A stretch of 64,000 nt of DNA from Gammaproteobacteria bacterium (lineage in GTDB: Bacteria > Pseudomonadota > Gammaproteobacteria > Steroidobacterales > Steroidobacteraceae), in the NCBI GenBank assembly GCA_947452065.1, contig CANGBB010000006.1:62001-126000 (forward strand). The letters are read 5' to 3'. Position 1 is the first letter of the stretch. Each line of letters opens with the position of its first letter. The position numbers were made by a program, and so were the translations under genes. The notes below the pieces were generated by a model that was not told where the DNA came from, did no database searches, and saw only the letters and a list, made by a program, of their open reading frames with translations. Shown piece after piece: positions 1-9,941 of the stretch.

Positions 1-468
1 TTTCATTGCGATGGCATCCAGACTCTTGAGCAAGGGCGCGAGCGCCGCGGCATCACCGCGCGCACCCTGAAATTCTGCGCTGAACGCCTGCAGGTACTGG
101 CGCAGGTTGTCGGCTGTATCACGTTCGCCATCCACGCTGACGAAGAGTACGCCGAAATCGGGCAGTCCTTCGGCCGCGCGGGTCTTGTACACTTCACGCA
201 GTGTGGCGAGCGTTGTCGGGCAGACATCCGGGCAGGACGTGAAGCCGAAGAACAGCAGTCGCGGCCGACCGGCGAGCGATGTGTTGTCGAACGGCCGGCC
301 CTCCAGATCCTGCAGAGAGAAGGGCGCAAGGGTGCGAGGCTCGGGCAGCCAGGTGCCGTTTGCAAGAACCGGCGCTGGCGGGTTCAGCATTCGGGCCAGC
401 ATGGCGCCGGCCAGTGTCGCAACCAGCACCACCAGCGCGTATAGGACATAGGGACGGCGTTGAGTCAT
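1..468 (-). CDS. SCO1/SenC-family copper chaperone, C-terminus cut by window edge
   Basis: Thioredoxin-fold protein of the SCO1/SenC/PrrC family, which delivers copper to the CuA site of cytochrome c oxidase or acts as a thiol reductase in the periplasm. The 156 visible residues begin at the ATG at 468, carry one hydrophobic segment (about residues 7-26, a membrane anchor) and then the family copper motif CPDVC with Cys79 and Cys83. The later histidine ligand lies beyond the window edge, so it cannot be checked. The start codon overlaps that of prmB on the other strand by two bases (467-468), which is unusually tight for divergent genes. The family call is firm; the exact role is by homology. 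Confidence 0.88.
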   Translation of the reverse strand, partial: MTQRRPYVLYALVVLVATLAGAMLARMLNPPAPVLANGTWLPEPRTLAPFSLQDLEGRPFDNTSLAGRPRLLFFGFTSCPDVCPTTLATLREVYKTRAAEGLPDFGVLFVSVDGERDTADNLRQYLQAFSAEFQGARGDAAALAPLLKSLDAIAMK

Positions 469-1435
469 GCGTTCATTATCACAGAAGTCCGCATCGAAGC
501 CGAAGTCGAAGGCGAAATCGAAGGCGCCCAAGCCGGCGCTGACGGTGGGCGAACTGCTCGGGCGTGTGACGCGGCGTTTCCGTCGGGCGCGGCTGTTCTA
601 CGGGCATGGCACCCTTGAGGCTGGCGATGACGCGGCGGCGCTCCTCGTGCATGCACTGGGCAGCGAGCCGCCACTGACGGCCGCGCAGCTGCGGCGGCGC
701 GCGGGGGCTGCAGTCGTTGCCGAGGTGGAGCGGCTCGCCGAGCGGCGGCTGCGCGAGCGCGTGCCGGTGGTGTATCTGACGCAGCGTTGCTGGTACGCCG
801 GCCTTCCGCTCTATATCGATTCGCGGGTTTTGATCCCGCGCTCGCCGATCGCGGAACTGATCGAGCAGCACTTCGAGCCATGGATCGTGCCGCAGCGCGT
901 GCGTCGCATTCTGGATGTGGGCACTGGCTCCGGCTGTATCGCGCTGGCCTGCGCCCGGGCCTTCCCCAAGGCCCGGGTGGATGCGGTGGATATCGATCCG
1001 GCGGCGCTGGAGGTGGCACGCCTCAATATCCGTCGTCTGCGGCTTGCGCGCCGGGTCCGGGCGCTGCAGTCGGATCACTTCGCCGCCCTGAAAGGGGATC
1101 GTTACGATATTATCGTCAGCAATCCGCCCTACGTCGGGCGCAGGGAAATGGCGGGATTGCCCGCCGAGTACCGGCATGAACCGCGCGGCGCTCTGGCGGC
1201 GGGCACCGATGGCATGGACTCCGTCCGGGTGTTGCTGCGTGAGGCGATCAGCCACCTGCAACCGGGTGGCATCCTGATCGTGGAAGTGGGCAACACCGAG
1301 CGGGCGGTGCGCAGAGCGTTCCCGCACCTGCCGTTCCTGTGGCTGCAGTTCAGCCGCGGCGGCGGCGGCGTTTTCCTGCTGACGCGTGAGCAGTTGCAGG
1401 CAGCGGCACGCTCGGAACGACAGAGCCGGAGTTGA
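467..1435 (+). CDS. prmB: Ribosomal protein L3 N5-glutamine methyltransferase PrmB
   Basis: Class I SAM methyltransferase that methylates a glutamine of ribosomal protein L3. The SAM-binding loop [12 protein letters not shown] and the glutamine-amide motif NPPY are both present, and the C-terminal GGGGVFLLT resembles PrmB rather than PrmC. With the ATG at 467 the protein is 322 aa, slightly longer than usual, with a Lys/Ser/Pro-rich N-terminal tail of about 24 residues. A GTG at 545 would remove this tail. Neither start has a clear ribosome binding site. It lies just upstream of aroC, a common arrangement in gammaproteobacteria. Confidence 0.87.
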   Translation: MRSLSQKSASKPKSKAKSKAPKPALTVGELLGRVTRRFRRARLFYGHGTLEAGDDAAALLVHALGSEPPLTAAQLRRRAGAAVVAEVERLAERRLRERVPVVYLTQRCWYAGLPLYIDSRVLIPRSPIAELIEQHFEPWIVPQRVRRILDVGTGSGCIALACARAFPKARVDAVDIDPAALEVARLNIRRLRLARRVRALQSDHFAALKGDRYDIIVSNPPYVGRREMAGLPAEYRHEPRGALAAGTDGMDSVRVLLREAISHLQPGGILIVEVGNTERAVRRAFPHLPFLWLQFSRGGGGVFLLTREQLQAAARSERQSRS

Positions 1436-1442
1436 AGTACAG

Positions 1443-2534
1443 ATGTCGGGTAACACATTCGGACGACTGTTCACCGTCACGACCTTTGGCGAAAGCCACG
1501 GGCCCGCGCTCGGCTGTATCGTCGACGGCTGTCCGCCGGGACTGGCGCTCACTGAGGCTGACATGCAGCCCTATCTGGATCTGCGCCGACCGGGCACCTC
1601 AAAGTTTGTAACCCAGCGCCGCGAGGCCGATCAGGTCCGCATCCTCTCCGGGGTCTTCGAGGGCCGCACGACGGGAACGCCGATCGGTTTGCTGGTTGAG
1701 AACACCGATCAGCGCTCGCGCGATTACGAGAAGATCAAGGACCGGTTCCGGCCGGGTCATGCCGACTACACCTACCAGCAGAAGTACGGCTTCCGCGACT
1801 ATCGTGGCGGTGGGCGCTCTTCAGCCCGCGAAACGGTCATGCGTGTGGCCGCCGGTGCCATCGCACGCAAATATCTCGCCGAGCGTCTGGGCATCACCAT
1901 CATGGGTCATCTCTCGCAGCTCGGCCCGCTGGAGCTGGCTGCGCCGCAGCCCGCCACCGCGAATGACAACCCGTTCTTCTGCGCCGACCCGTCGCGGATT
2001 GCGGAGCTGGAAGCATTGATCTGGAAGACACGCGAGGAGGGCGACTCGCTTGGTGCGCGAATCACTGTGCGCGCCACCGGCGTGCCCCCGGGTCTGGGCG
2101 AACCGGTGTTCGACCGGCTCGATGCGGATATCGCGCACGCCATGATGGGTATCAACGCGGTCAAGGCGGTTGAACTCGGCGACGGTGTGCGTTCAGCGGC
2201 CCAACGTGGCAGCGAGCATCGCGATGAACTGACGCCGAACGGGTTCATCGGCAATCATTCCGGCGGTGTGCTCGGCGGCATTTCCAGCGGCCAGGACATT
2301 CTCGTGCACGTGACCATCAAGCCGACTTCGAGCATCCAGGTGCCCGGTCGTACCATTGATGTGGCCGGCCAGAGCACCGAGATCATCACCACCGGTCGTC
2401 ATGATCCCTGTGTGGGTATTCGCGCCACTCCGATCGCGGAGGCCATGCTGGCGCTCGTGCTGATGGATCACTGGCTGCGCCATCGTGCCCAGAACGCCGA
2501 TGTGCATGGCACGACGCCGGTCATCACACGCTGA
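1443..2534 (+). CDS. aroC: Chorismate synthase
   Basis: Converts 5-enolpyruvylshikimate-3-phosphate to chorismate, the last step of the shikimate pathway, using reduced FMN. At 363 aa it is the usual length. It begins [20 protein letters not shown], a family signature, and contains the conserved segments RPGHADYTY and [11 protein letters not shown] near residues 100-135. The reading frame is open further upstream to 1386, but the ATG at 1443 gives the canonical N-terminus seven bases after the prmB stop. It is probably co-transcribed with prmB. Confidence 0.96.
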   Translation: MSGNTFGRLFTVTTFGESHGPALGCIVDGCPPGLALTEADMQPYLDLRRPGTSKFVTQRREADQVRILSGVFEGRTTGTPIGLLVENTDQRSRDYEKIKDRFRPGHADYTYQQKYGFRDYRGGGRSSARETVMRVAAGAIARKYLAERLGITIMGHLSQLGPLELAAPQPATANDNPFFCADPSRIAELEALIWKTREEGDSLGARITVRATGVPPGLGEPVFDRLDADIAHAMMGINAVKAVELGDGVRSAAQRGSEHRDELTPNGFIGNHSGGVLGGISSGQDILVHVTIKPTSSIQVPGRTIDVAGQSTEIITTGRHDPCVGIRATPIAEAMLALVLMDHWLRHRAQNADVHGTTPVITR

Positions 2535-2582
2535 TCCGGGTTCGAAGAGTTTCGTTTTCAATTTTCCTATCGAGTAGCAACT

Positions 2583-3608
2583 ATGTCGAAGAAGTGGAAT
2601 GTGGCGGTGCTGGGTGCAACGGGTCTCGTCGGAGACATGATCCTGCGTGTGCTCGAAGAACGTAAATTTCCGGTCGGGGAGCTTTTCCCGCTGGCCAGCA
2701 GTCGCTCGGTTGGCAAACGCGTTGAATTCGCCGGCAAGCAGTGGCCCGTGCTGGACGCCGAAACCTTTGATTTCTCACGCGCTCAGATTGGCCTGTTTTC
2801 CGCTGGCGGCGATGTGTCGGCCAAGTATGCGCCTCGTGCCGCAGCGGCTGGTTGCGTAGTGGTCGATAACACCTCGCAGTTCCGCTACGAGGACGATATC
2901 CCGCTGGTGGTGCCGGAGGTCAATGGGGCCGCCATCGCGCAGTACAAGACGCGCGGCATCATCGCCAACCCCAACTGCTCCACCATCCAGATGCTGGTCG
3001 CGCTCAAGCCGATCCACGATGCGGTTGGCATTGAGCGCATCAACGTCGCCACCTATCAGTCTGTTTCGGGCGCTGGCAAGAAAGCGGTCGACGAGCTGGC
3101 GGGGCAGACTGCGCAGCTGCTCAACGGTCACGGTGAGGTCGAAGCGAAGGTGATGGCCCGACAGATCGCCTTCAATTGCCTGCCACAGATCGACAAGTTC
3201 CTGGACAACGGATACACCAAAGAAGAGATGAAGATGCACTGGGAGACCCAGAAAATCTTCGGTGACTCATCCATCCGCGTGAACGCGACAGCAGTACGCG
3301 TGCCCGTGTTCTTCGGCCACTCCGAGGCAGTCCATATCGAGACGCGGCGCAAAATCACGGCCGACGAAGCCCGTGCGTTGCTGGAAAAGGCGCCTGGCGT
3401 GAAGGTGATCGATGAGCGCAAGCCCGGTGGCTATCCGACTGCAGTCACTGACGCGGCGAATCACGACACCGTTTTTGTCGGACGCATCCGTGAGGATTAC
3501 ACCCACGAGCACGGCCTTGACCTGTGGGTCGTTGCAGACAACATTCGCAAGGGCGCTGCATCCAATGCGGTGCAGATCGCTGAGATTCTGATCAGGGAGT
3601 ACCTGTAG
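2583..3608 (+). CDS. asd: Aspartate-semialdehyde dehydrogenase
   Basis: NADPH-dependent reduction of aspartyl phosphate to aspartate semialdehyde, the branch point to lysine/diaminopimelate, threonine and methionine. The N-terminal dinucleotide motif GATGLVG is at residues 11-17. The catalytic cysteine lies in NPNCST (Cys132), and the substrate-binding segment GHSEAVHIETRR follows near residue 240. Length 341 aa. It lies between aroC and fimV, an order familiar from xanthomonads and relatives. Confidence 0.96.
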   Translation: MSKKWNVAVLGATGLVGDMILRVLEERKFPVGELFPLASSRSVGKRVEFAGKQWPVLDAETFDFSRAQIGLFSAGGDVSAKYAPRAAAAGCVVVDNTSQFRYEDDIPLVVPEVNGAAIAQYKTRGIIANPNCSTIQMLVALKPIHDAVGIERINVATYQSVSGAGKKAVDELAGQTAQLLNGHGEVEAKVMARQIAFNCLPQIDKFLDNGYTKEEMKMHWETQKIFGDSSIRVNATAVRVPVFFGHSEAVHIETRRKITADEARALLEKAPGVKVIDERKPGGYPTAVTDAANHDTVFVGRIREDYTHEHGLDLWVVADNIRKGAASNAVQIAEILIREYL

Positions 3609-3670
3609 GCCCGTGATGCGGTTTGCTCAGGCGTTCAGCGTTCGAGCTTCTGGTATGGAGAGCTAGTCAG

Positions 3671-5668
3671 TTGCGTACCAGCAGTCGGATGTTGCTTGGC
3701 GTTTGGCTGGCTCTGATCATTCTGCCGGGTGGCGCCTGGGCCCTTGGCTTCGGTGATATCAGGCTCAAGTCGGCGCTGAATGCGCCGCTTGAGGCCGAGA
3801 TCGAGTTCAGTGCTACGGCGGAGGAACTTGCGGGCCTGCGTGCTTCTCTCGCGTCGCGTGAGCAATTTGCCAGTCGTGGTGTCAGTTACCCGTCATTCCT
3901 CGACGGAGCCACCGTGCAAGTGGGCAAAGCCACTGACGGGCGGAATGTTCTTCAGGTGCGTACCGCCGATGCGGTGAGTGAGCCGTTCCTCACGCTGCTG
4001 GTGCAGATCACTCATGCCCGCGGCGTGCTCATGCGCGAGTACGCCGTGTTGCTCGATCCGCCGGTGTTTGCAGCCCAGTCAGCTGCGACGGTCAGTGCAC
4101 CGACTGTCGGCGCACAGGCTCGTGCCGGCGAACTGGCACGCAGGGATTCGCCGGTTCCCTCGTCTGTCGCAACGGCCACGGAGTCATTCGCGGCCAACCA
4201 GTCGCCCGGCTTGCAGCTTGAAACCTACCGCGTACGGTCCGGCGACACCCTGTCCGTAATTGCTGTCTCCCGGTATCCGCGTGTCAATCGCGACTCGGCA
4301 CTGCTCGGTATCTTTCGTGCCAATACGCATGCATTCGACGGCAACATGAATGCCCTGCGACGCGACTCTTTGCTCTCGCTGCCAGCTGAAGGTGAACTGG
4401 TGCGGCTGGCGCCGGCCGAGGCGCGCGCCGAAGTCGGCCGGCAATATCGCGCCTGGGCCGATGAACGTGGCAGTGGCCGACTGCGACTGGTGGCGCCCTC
4501 TGAGGTCGCCGCTTCGCCAGCACCACCACCACCGTCAGTCTTGCAGCAGCGTATCGTCGATCTGGAACAAGAGCTCGCGGAAAAGGATCGTCTGCTCAGC
4601 GTCAGCAATGCCCAACTGGCTGAGTTGCAGCAGCGCGCTGGCGCATCGTCTTCGGCAGCGTCCTCGGTGGCTCAGTCATCAGCGCCGGCCGCAGCGCCCT
4701 CGTCGTCCGGGTCACAGTCGGCCGTTTCCTGGTTGGACTGGGTACAGCGCAATGCCTATGTCCCGATGACGGGCGTTGCGCTGCTGGCCGCCGGTGCACT
4801 GGTCTGGCGGAGTCGGCGGACGCGCGAGGCAGCCTTCGGCGAAGCTTCTTTCGAGCCGTTCGCCGCCGACGTAGCCTCCGTCGAGCAGACCCCGATGTTG
4901 CGGCCGATACCGACTCCTGCGCTCGATGCGCGGGCCAGCGCGGCTCCGCTCCCCAGTGAGAGTGCGGGCCCAGTCGATCAGACCGATCCGCTGGCCGAGG
5001 CTGATTTCCTGATTGCCTACGGGCTCTATGATCAGGCGGCTGATCTGGTCATTCAGGCCATGGGGCGCGAACCGGGTCGTCGCGAACTCCGACTCAAGTT
5101 GCTTGAGGTCTACTTTGTCTGGGGCAACAAGCCCAAGTTCGAGCGACTCGCAGCCGATCTCGCAGCCTCCCGCGAGGGGGCCGCGCCCGATGAATGGGAA
5201 AAAATCGTCCTGATGGGTCGACAGATTTCGCCTCAGGATCCGCTGTTTGCTGTCACAGGCGGGATGTCCGCCGTCGCCGGAAACGTGGACCTCAACCTCG
5301 AAGGGGGGCGTAACCGCGTCGACTTCGATCTGCTGGGCGATACATTTGTCGATACCTTCGATCCCGCGCGACTCGATCTCGGTGGCGGGCTTGATGAGCC
5401 AAGCGGGGCGGCGGAGCCGATTCCGCTGGGAACCTTGGACAGCCGAGCGGAAGTTCGCACAGCGGGCAAGCCTTCGGCTGCGGCGAGCCCAAATGATTTT
5501 GATGCGGTGACCATGAACGAGGTCGGCACCAAGCTCGATCTGGCTCGCGCCTACGTGGATATGGGCGATCCGGAGGGCGCGCGCAGTATTCTGGAAGAGG
5601 TGCTGTCTGAAGGATCGGAGTCGCAGCAGCACGAAGCGCGTCGCCTGATCCAGTCTCTAGCGGGCTGA
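3671..5668 (+). CDS. fimV: FimV-family pilus and polar-localisation protein
   Basis: Inner-membrane, peptidoglycan-binding protein of the FimV/HubP family, involved in type IV pilus function and pole organisation. I chose the TTG at 3671 because GGAGAG at 3657-3662 sits 8 bases upstream and a signal peptide ending GGAWA follows; the frame is open from a TTG at 3623. Features in order: the FimV N-terminal domain (LGFGDIRLKSALN...), a LysM motif (YRVRSGDTLSVIA) near residue 180, a coiled-coil segment, a Ser/Ala-rich linker, a transmembrane helix near residues 365-385, an acidic cytoplasmic part and the conserved C-terminal TPR-like motif TKLDLARAYVDMGD. It is 665 aa, on the short side for FimV. 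Confidence 0.88.
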   Translation: MRTSSRMLLGVWLALIILPGGAWALGFGDIRLKSALNAPLEAEIEFSATAEELAGLRASLASREQFASRGVSYPSFLDGATVQVGKATDGRNVLQVRTADAVSEPFLTLLVQITHARGVLMREYAVLLDPPVFAAQSAATVSAPTVGAQARAGELARRDSPVPSSVATATESFAANQSPGLQLETYRVRSGDTLSVIAVSRYPRVNRDSALLGIFRANTHAFDGNMNALRRDSLLSLPAEGELVRLAPAEARAEVGRQYRAWADERGSGRLRLVAPSEVAASPAPPPPSVLQQRIVDLEQELAEKDRLLSVSNAQLAELQQRAGASSSAASSVAQSSAPAAAPSSSGSQSAVSWLDWVQRNAYVPMTGVALLAAGALVWRSRRTREAAFGEASFEPFAADVASVEQTPMLRPIPTPALDARASAAPLPSESAGPVDQTDPLAEADFLIAYGLYDQAADLVIQAMGREPGRRELRLKLLEVYFVWGNKPKFERLAADLAASREGAAPDEWEKIVLMGRQISPQDPLFAVTGGMSAVAGNVDLNLEGGRNRVDFDLLGDTFVDTFDPARLDLGGGLDEPSGAAEPIPLGTLDSRAEVRTAGKPSAAASPNDFDAVTMNEVGTKLDLARAYVDMGDPEGARSILEEVLSEGSESQQHEARRLIQSLAG

Positions 5669-5680
5669 GGCGCTCAGCCC

Positions 5681-6496
5681 ATGGCACGATTGGCCCTTGG
5701 CATTGAATACGAGGGCAGCCGCTACCACGGCTGGCAGACGCAGCCCTCTGCGCCCAACGTCCAGTCGATCGTCGAAGCTGCCCTGAGCAGCGTTGCGGAC
5801 CAGCCCGTCGCGCTGACCTGTGCGGGGCGCACCGATGCCGGTGTGCATTCGCTTGGCCAGGTTGCTCACTTTGATACCTCGGCGCAGCGCGACGACATTG
5901 CGTGGCTACTCGGTGCCAACAAAGCATTGCCGGCGGATATCAGCCTGCGCTGGGTGCAGAAAGTCCCCGATCATTTTCATGCCCGCTTCTCGGCGCTCAG
6001 TCGCTGCTATCGCTACTGGATACTGAACCGGCGTGCGCGCTCGGCCCTAACGGCGCAGCGCGCATGGTTGGTCCATCGGCCGCTCGATGAAAAGGCCATG
6101 CAGGCGGCCGCCCAATTGCTGCTGGGTGAGCATGATTTCAGTGCATTCCGTGCAGCCGAATGCCAGGCGCATTCGCCGGTACGGCGAATCCTTGAGCACC
6201 AGGTCACCCGCGACGGAGAGTGGCTGTGTGTGCAGATCCGAGCCAATGCCTTCCTGCATCATATGGTACGAAATATCGTCGGTCTGCTGGTGGCAGTAGG
6301 GCGCGGCGAACGGCCGCCGGAGCACGCGCGTACGCTGCTGCTGTCGCGGGATCGCCGTCTTGGCGAGATGACCGCGCCGGCCCACGGGTTGTACTTTTGG
6401 CAGGTGGAATACCCGCCACAGTTCGGCCTGCCCGAAGATTCCGCTATCATCACGCCCCTGTTGCCGGATACGGCACATCGACGGGAAGACCACTGA
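5681..6496 (+). CDS. truA: tRNA pseudouridine(38-40) synthase TruA
   Basis: Forms pseudouridine at positions 38-40 in the anticodon stem-loop of many tRNAs. The catalytic aspartate lies in the motif [11 protein letters not shown] (about residue 52), and the family segments [11 protein letters not shown] and [11 protein letters not shown] are present. Length 271 aa, as expected. Its TGA overlaps the accD ATG by one base, so the two are translationally linked. In relatives trpF, and sometimes trpB and trpA, separate truA from accD; none is present here. Confidence 0.95.
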   Translation: MARLALGIEYEGSRYHGWQTQPSAPNVQSIVEAALSSVADQPVALTCAGRTDAGVHSLGQVAHFDTSAQRDDIAWLLGANKALPADISLRWVQKVPDHFHARFSALSRCYRYWILNRRARSALTAQRAWLVHRPLDEKAMQAAAQLLLGEHDFSAFRAAECQAHSPVRRILEHQVTRDGEWLCVQIRANAFLHHMVRNIVGLLVAVGRGERPPEHARTLLLSRDRRLGEMTAPAHGLYFWQVEYPPQFGLPEDSAIITPLLPDTAHRREDH

Positions 6497-7362
6497 TGTC
6501 ATGGTTTAAAAAGATTGTGCCCTCGCGGATCCAGACGGAGCGCCGCTCGCGCTCGGTACCGGAAGGTCTCTGGGTCAAATGCTCGGCCTGCGATTCGGTG
6601 CTCTACCGCGCCGAACTGGAGCGCAATCTGAATGTCTGCCCGAAGTGCAGTCACCACATGCGCATTGGGGCGCGAGCCCGTTTGGCTGCGTTCCTGGACC
6701 CGAATTCCACCCGCGAACTCGGCGCCGACGTCTGGCCCGAGGATCCGCTGAAGTTCAAGGACAGCAAGCGCTACAAGGACCGTCTCGCGCAGGCCCAGAA
6801 GGCCATCGGCGAGAAAGATGCGCTGGTGGCGCTGGCCGGTAAGCTGCATGGTGAACCGCTGGTGGCCTGTGCGTTTGAGTTCCAGTTCCTCGGCGGCTCG
6901 ATGGGTTCGGTGGTCGGTGAGCGTTTCTGGCGTGGCGCCCAAGAGGCGCTGCGCACTCGTTGCCCCATGGTCTGCTTCTCCGCCACCGGCGGGGCGCGCA
7001 TGCAGGAGGCGCTGCTGTCGCTGATGCAGATGGCCAAGACCAGCGCCGCGCTGGCACAGTTGTCCGCCGCCCATTTGCCCTTTGTCTCCGTACTGACCGA
7101 CCCCACCACGGGCGGTGTCAGCGCCAGCCTGGCAATGCTGGGTGATCTCAACGTGGCCGAGCCGCGCGCGTTGATCGGCTTCGCGGGCCCGCGCGTCATC
7201 AAGCAGACCGTGCGTGAAACTCTGCCCGAGGGCTTCCAGCGTTCGGAGTTCCTGCTCGAGCATGGCGGACTGGATCTGATCATTGATCGCCGCGATCTGC
7301 GCGATCGCCTTGCCGTGCTGTTGCGACTGCTGATGAAGCGGCCGCCGCTCGCGGCCGCCTGA
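6496..7362 (+). CDS. accD: Acetyl-CoA carboxylase carboxyltransferase beta subunit
   Basis: Beta subunit of the carboxyltransferase that makes malonyl-CoA for fatty acid synthesis, working with AccA. The N-terminal four-cysteine zinc finger is intact (Cys29, Cys32, Cys48, Cys51). The crotonase-like core includes [15 protein letters not shown] and [10 protein letters not shown]. Using the ATG at 6496 gives 288 aa starting MSWFKKI, typical of the family. The frame is open back to 6220, but that part lies inside truA and is not coding. Confidence 0.96.
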   Translation: MSWFKKIVPSRIQTERRSRSVPEGLWVKCSACDSVLYRAELERNLNVCPKCSHHMRIGARARLAAFLDPNSTRELGADVWPEDPLKFKDSKRYKDRLAQAQKAIGEKDALVALAGKLHGEPLVACAFEFQFLGGSMGSVVGERFWRGAQEALRTRCPMVCFSATGGARMQEALLSLMQMAKTSAALAQLSAAHLPFVSVLTDPTTGGVSASLAMLGDLNVAEPRALIGFAGPRVIKQTVRETLPEGFQRSEFLLEHGGLDLIIDRRDLRDRLAVLLRLLMKRPPLAAA

Positions 7363-7377
7363 CGCTCAGCGGCCGGA

Positions 7378-8661
7378 ATGGCGCGCAGTCTGCCGCAATG
7401 GCTGGAGTGGCAGCAGCACCAGCATCCGCGTGCCATCGACCTAGGTCTTGATCGCGTACGCAGCGTGGCGCATCGCATGGACCTGCTGCCATTGCGTGTG
7501 CCTGCGGCCATCGTGGCGGGCACCAATGGCAAGGGTTCCACGGCCACCACGCTCGCCTCGCTGCTCTCGGCGGCGGGACTTCGCACCGGGCTATTCACCT
7601 CTCCGCATCTGGTGCGTTACAACGAACGCATCCAGCTTGACGGTCATCCGATCGACGACGCCAGCCTCTGCGCTGCCTTCGAACGCATCGCTGACTGTGC
7701 CGGTGACATCTCGCTCACGTTCTTCGAATTCAATGCACTGGCAGCACTTGAGGTGTTCACGCGCAGTGCAGGCCAGGCCGTAGTTCTAGAGGTGGGGCTC
7801 GGCGGCCGACTGGATGCCACCAACATCGTGGATGCGGACGTTGCCGTGTTGTGCTCGGTCGGCATGGATCACACGGATTGGCTCGGTGATTCGCTCGAAC
7901 TGATCGGCCGCGAGAAGGCCGGTGTGTTTCGCACAGCCCAGCGTGTTGTACTGGGTACCTCGGCACTGCCAGCCAGCGTCTTCGAGATCGCTACAGCGCT
8001 AGGCTGCGCGACGCGTGTTGCGGATAAAGACTTTGGCTGGTCCGTGCACCCTGACGGGAACTGGCGCTATGACTTGCACGGCCCGTCACCGGCGCAGCTG
8101 GAGCCGCTGCCAGCACCGCAACTGACAGGAGATATCCAGTACCGGAATGCAGCTACGGCGCTGACGGCTTGGTATGCACTCCATGAGGCTCGGCCAGAGG
8201 CTGTGCCGGTGCCGAGTGTCTCGACCGTCCATGAAGGTCTGTCGCGCGTCAGCCTGCCGGGACGCATGCAGGTGCTCGCGCGCGGGGCCGAGTGGGTGCT
8301 CGATGTCGCGCACAATGTTCCCGCTGCGGAAGTCTTTGCAGCGGCGCTGCTCAAGCGCGGTCCGGCGCGGCGGACCATTGCAATCTTCGGCATGCTTGGC
8401 GACAAGGACATATCGGGCGTGGTGCGCGTCCTCGATGGTTTGGTCGATGAGTGGTGGCTGTGCCCCACTGTCGATGGACGTGGCCTCGATGCGGCGCAGC
8501 TGGCGCTGCGCATGGGCTCGACCCGCGGCGTCCGGCGTCACTTTGCCTCGGTGGAGGAGGCGAGTGCCCAGGCATTGACCACTGGCTCGGCTGACGAGCG
8601 AGTGCTGGTCTGCGGCTCGTTCCACGTTGTGGGTCCGGCATTGCGCTGCCTTGAGCTATAA
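7378..8661 (+). CDS. folC: Bifunctional folylpolyglutamate synthase/dihydrofolate synthase
   Basis: Mur-ligase-type ATP-dependent enzyme that joins glutamate to dihydropteroate and to folates. The P-loop AGTNGKGST is near residues 47-55, followed by the family segments TSPHLVRYNERI and EVGLGGRLDATN, and DVAHN in the C-terminal domain. Length 427 aa, normal. It follows accD after 15 bases in the conserved accD-folC-dedD-cvpA-purF run. The last codons contain a perfect TATAAT, which could belong to a promoter for dedD. Confidence 0.94.
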   Translation: MARSLPQWLEWQQHQHPRAIDLGLDRVRSVAHRMDLLPLRVPAAIVAGTNGKGSTATTLASLLSAAGLRTGLFTSPHLVRYNERIQLDGHPIDDASLCAAFERIADCAGDISLTFFEFNALAALEVFTRSAGQAVVLEVGLGGRLDATNIVDADVAVLCSVGMDHTDWLGDSLELIGREKAGVFRTAQRVVLGTSALPASVFEIATALGCATRVADKDFGWSVHPDGNWRYDLHGPSPAQLEPLPAPQLTGDIQYRNAATALTAWYALHEARPEAVPVPSVSTVHEGLSRVSLPGRMQVLARGAEWVLDVAHNVPAAEVFAAALLKRGPARRTIAIFGMLGDKDISGVVRVLDGLVDEWWLCPTVDGRGLDAAQLALRMGSTRGVRRHFASVEEASAQALTTGSADERVLVCGSFHVVGPALRCLEL

Positions 8662-8662
8662 T
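8657..8662 (+). promoter_or_regulatory. Possible -10 element (TATAAT) before dedD
   Basis: A perfect TATAAT overlaps the folC stop codon and is followed by a GC-rich stretch (CGCGGCCC). I found no convincing -35 hexamer at 16-18 bases, so this is only a candidate internal promoter for dedD-cvpA-purF. Confidence 0.3.
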
Positions 8663-8694
8663 CGCGGCCCGTTTGGCAGTGGGCCGGTGTCGCG

Positions 8695-9315
8695 TTGGAA
8701 GATCGACTGAAAGAGCGGTTGACGGGCGCCATCCTCCTTCTGGTGCTGGTGGTCGGGCTCGTGCCCGAGATTTTCCGTGGCGAGCATTCCAGCGCGTCGG
8801 GCGCGGCTGGCACCGCCGCTGACACCAGCCAGCACCTCTACACCATCGACCTGAAAGGCGCCAAGCCGGCGCCTGATGAGACCGTTGTCGCAACGCAGCC
8901 GGCGACGTTGCCAGCCGAGGTAGAGGCCCCGCCTGAACCGGCGCAAGAGCCGGCACCGCCCGCGGCTTCGTCGGCCGCGCACAAGCCAGCGCCTGTAGCG
9001 GTGGCACCCCCAGCAGCTCCCCCAGCCGCGCCGGCTGCCAGCCGCAGTGCAAACTCGGCACCCGCGGCCCATCCACCGGCCAAGGCTGATTCCGGCTTTG
9101 CCGTGCAGATCGGTTCCTTCAGCAGCCGCGAGCATGCCAACACATTGCTCAAGCAGGCCGCCAAGAAAGGCGTGCGAGTGGTAATCGTCGGCCCCGACGA
9201 TCGCGGCGTCTTCCGGGTGCGTTCGCCGGTGGTGCATACCCGGCAAGAGGCCGTCACGATCCAGGAAAGGCTTCGGGCACAGGGTTTCAAGGGCGTGATC
9301 GGGCCGGCCAATTGA
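8695..9315 (+). CDS. dedD: SPOR-domain membrane protein, DedD-like
   Basis: Cell-division-associated protein whose SPOR domain binds denuded septal glycan. It starts at a TTG at 8695 (MEDRLKERLTGAILLL), the usual DedD N-terminus, with one transmembrane helix near residues 10-25. A Pro/Ala-rich linker (about 60-130) follows, and then the C-terminal SPOR domain (FAVQIGSFSSREHANTLLK to the end). Length 206 aa. Position between folC and cvpA supports DedD. The call rests on domain layout and position, since linker sequence is not conserved. Confidence 0.82.
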   Translation: MEDRLKERLTGAILLLVLVVGLVPEIFRGEHSSASGAAGTAADTSQHLYTIDLKGAKPAPDETVVATQPATLPAEVEAPPEPAQEPAPPAASSAAHKPAPVAVAPPAAPPAAPAASRSANSAPAAHPPAKADSGFAVQIGSFSSREHANTLLKQAAKKGVRVVIVGPDDRGVFRVRSPVVHTRQEAVTIQERLRAQGFKGVIGPAN

Positions 9316-9404
9316 TGCGCCTCGCTGCAGCCGAGGTCATGTAGAATTCCCTCTCTCGAGGCGGACTGCAGGATGCTTTGGCTCATGACGGCATTGGCGG
9401 CACG

Positions 9405-9938
9405 ATGAACCTCACCGACTACCTGATCATCGGCCTCATGCTGGCCTCCTGTATCGCCGGCATCATGCGCGGACTGCTGCGCGAATTGGTTTCCCTCGTC
9501 ACCTGGGTGCTCGCCGTATTCCTCGCTTGGCGCTTCGCCGGCATGCTGGCGCCACATCTGGGCGGTGCTTTGGCCTCGCGCGAGGTGAGCCTCTGGGCGG
9601 CACGCGCGCTGATCTTCCTGGCGGTGTTGTTGGTCGGTACCGCCGTGGGCGCACTGTTGGATCATTTCGTGCGCCTGTCCATATTCAGCGGGGCCGACCG
9701 GATGCTCGGTCTGATCTTCGGTGCCCTGCGCGCTGCTGTCGCGCTTGGTCTGGTCGCCATTGGCTGCCAGGCGCTGCGTGTCGATGACGAATCCTGGTAT
9801 CGGCATTCGCTGCTGGTGCCCTATGCGGCCCGTATCGGCACCATCCTCCGTCAGATCGGTGGTGAGGATGCGCCCGCCGCTGTGACCGGGAAGTCCGTTC
9901 AAACGTTGCGGGTCGTGCACCCCGGCAAGGAGAGTTGA
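9405..9938 (+). CDS. cvpA: CvpA family membrane protein
   Basis: Small multi-span inner-membrane protein of the CvpA family, named for colicin V production; its molecular role is poorly defined. I placed the start at the ATG at 9405, giving MNLTDYLIIGLMLASCIAGI, the usual family N-terminus with the conserved MRGLLRELVSLVTWV after it. The frame is open to 9378. Four hydrophobic segments are visible in 177 aa. It precedes purF by three bases, the classic cvpA-purF operon. Confidence 0.88.
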   Translation: MNLTDYLIIGLMLASCIAGIMRGLLRELVSLVTWVLAVFLAWRFAGMLAPHLGGALASREVSLWAARALIFLAVLLVGTAVGALLDHFVRLSIFSGADRMLGLIFGALRAAVALGLVAIGCQALRVDDESWYRHSLLVPYAARIGTILRQIGGEDAPAAVTGKSVQTLRVVHPGKES

Positions 9939-9941
9939 GCC

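Noticed and set aside
4712-5632. 306-codon minus-strand frame inside fimV
   Set aside because: Antisense to a clear FimV C-terminal region; no domain is recognisable and codon pattern follows fimV.
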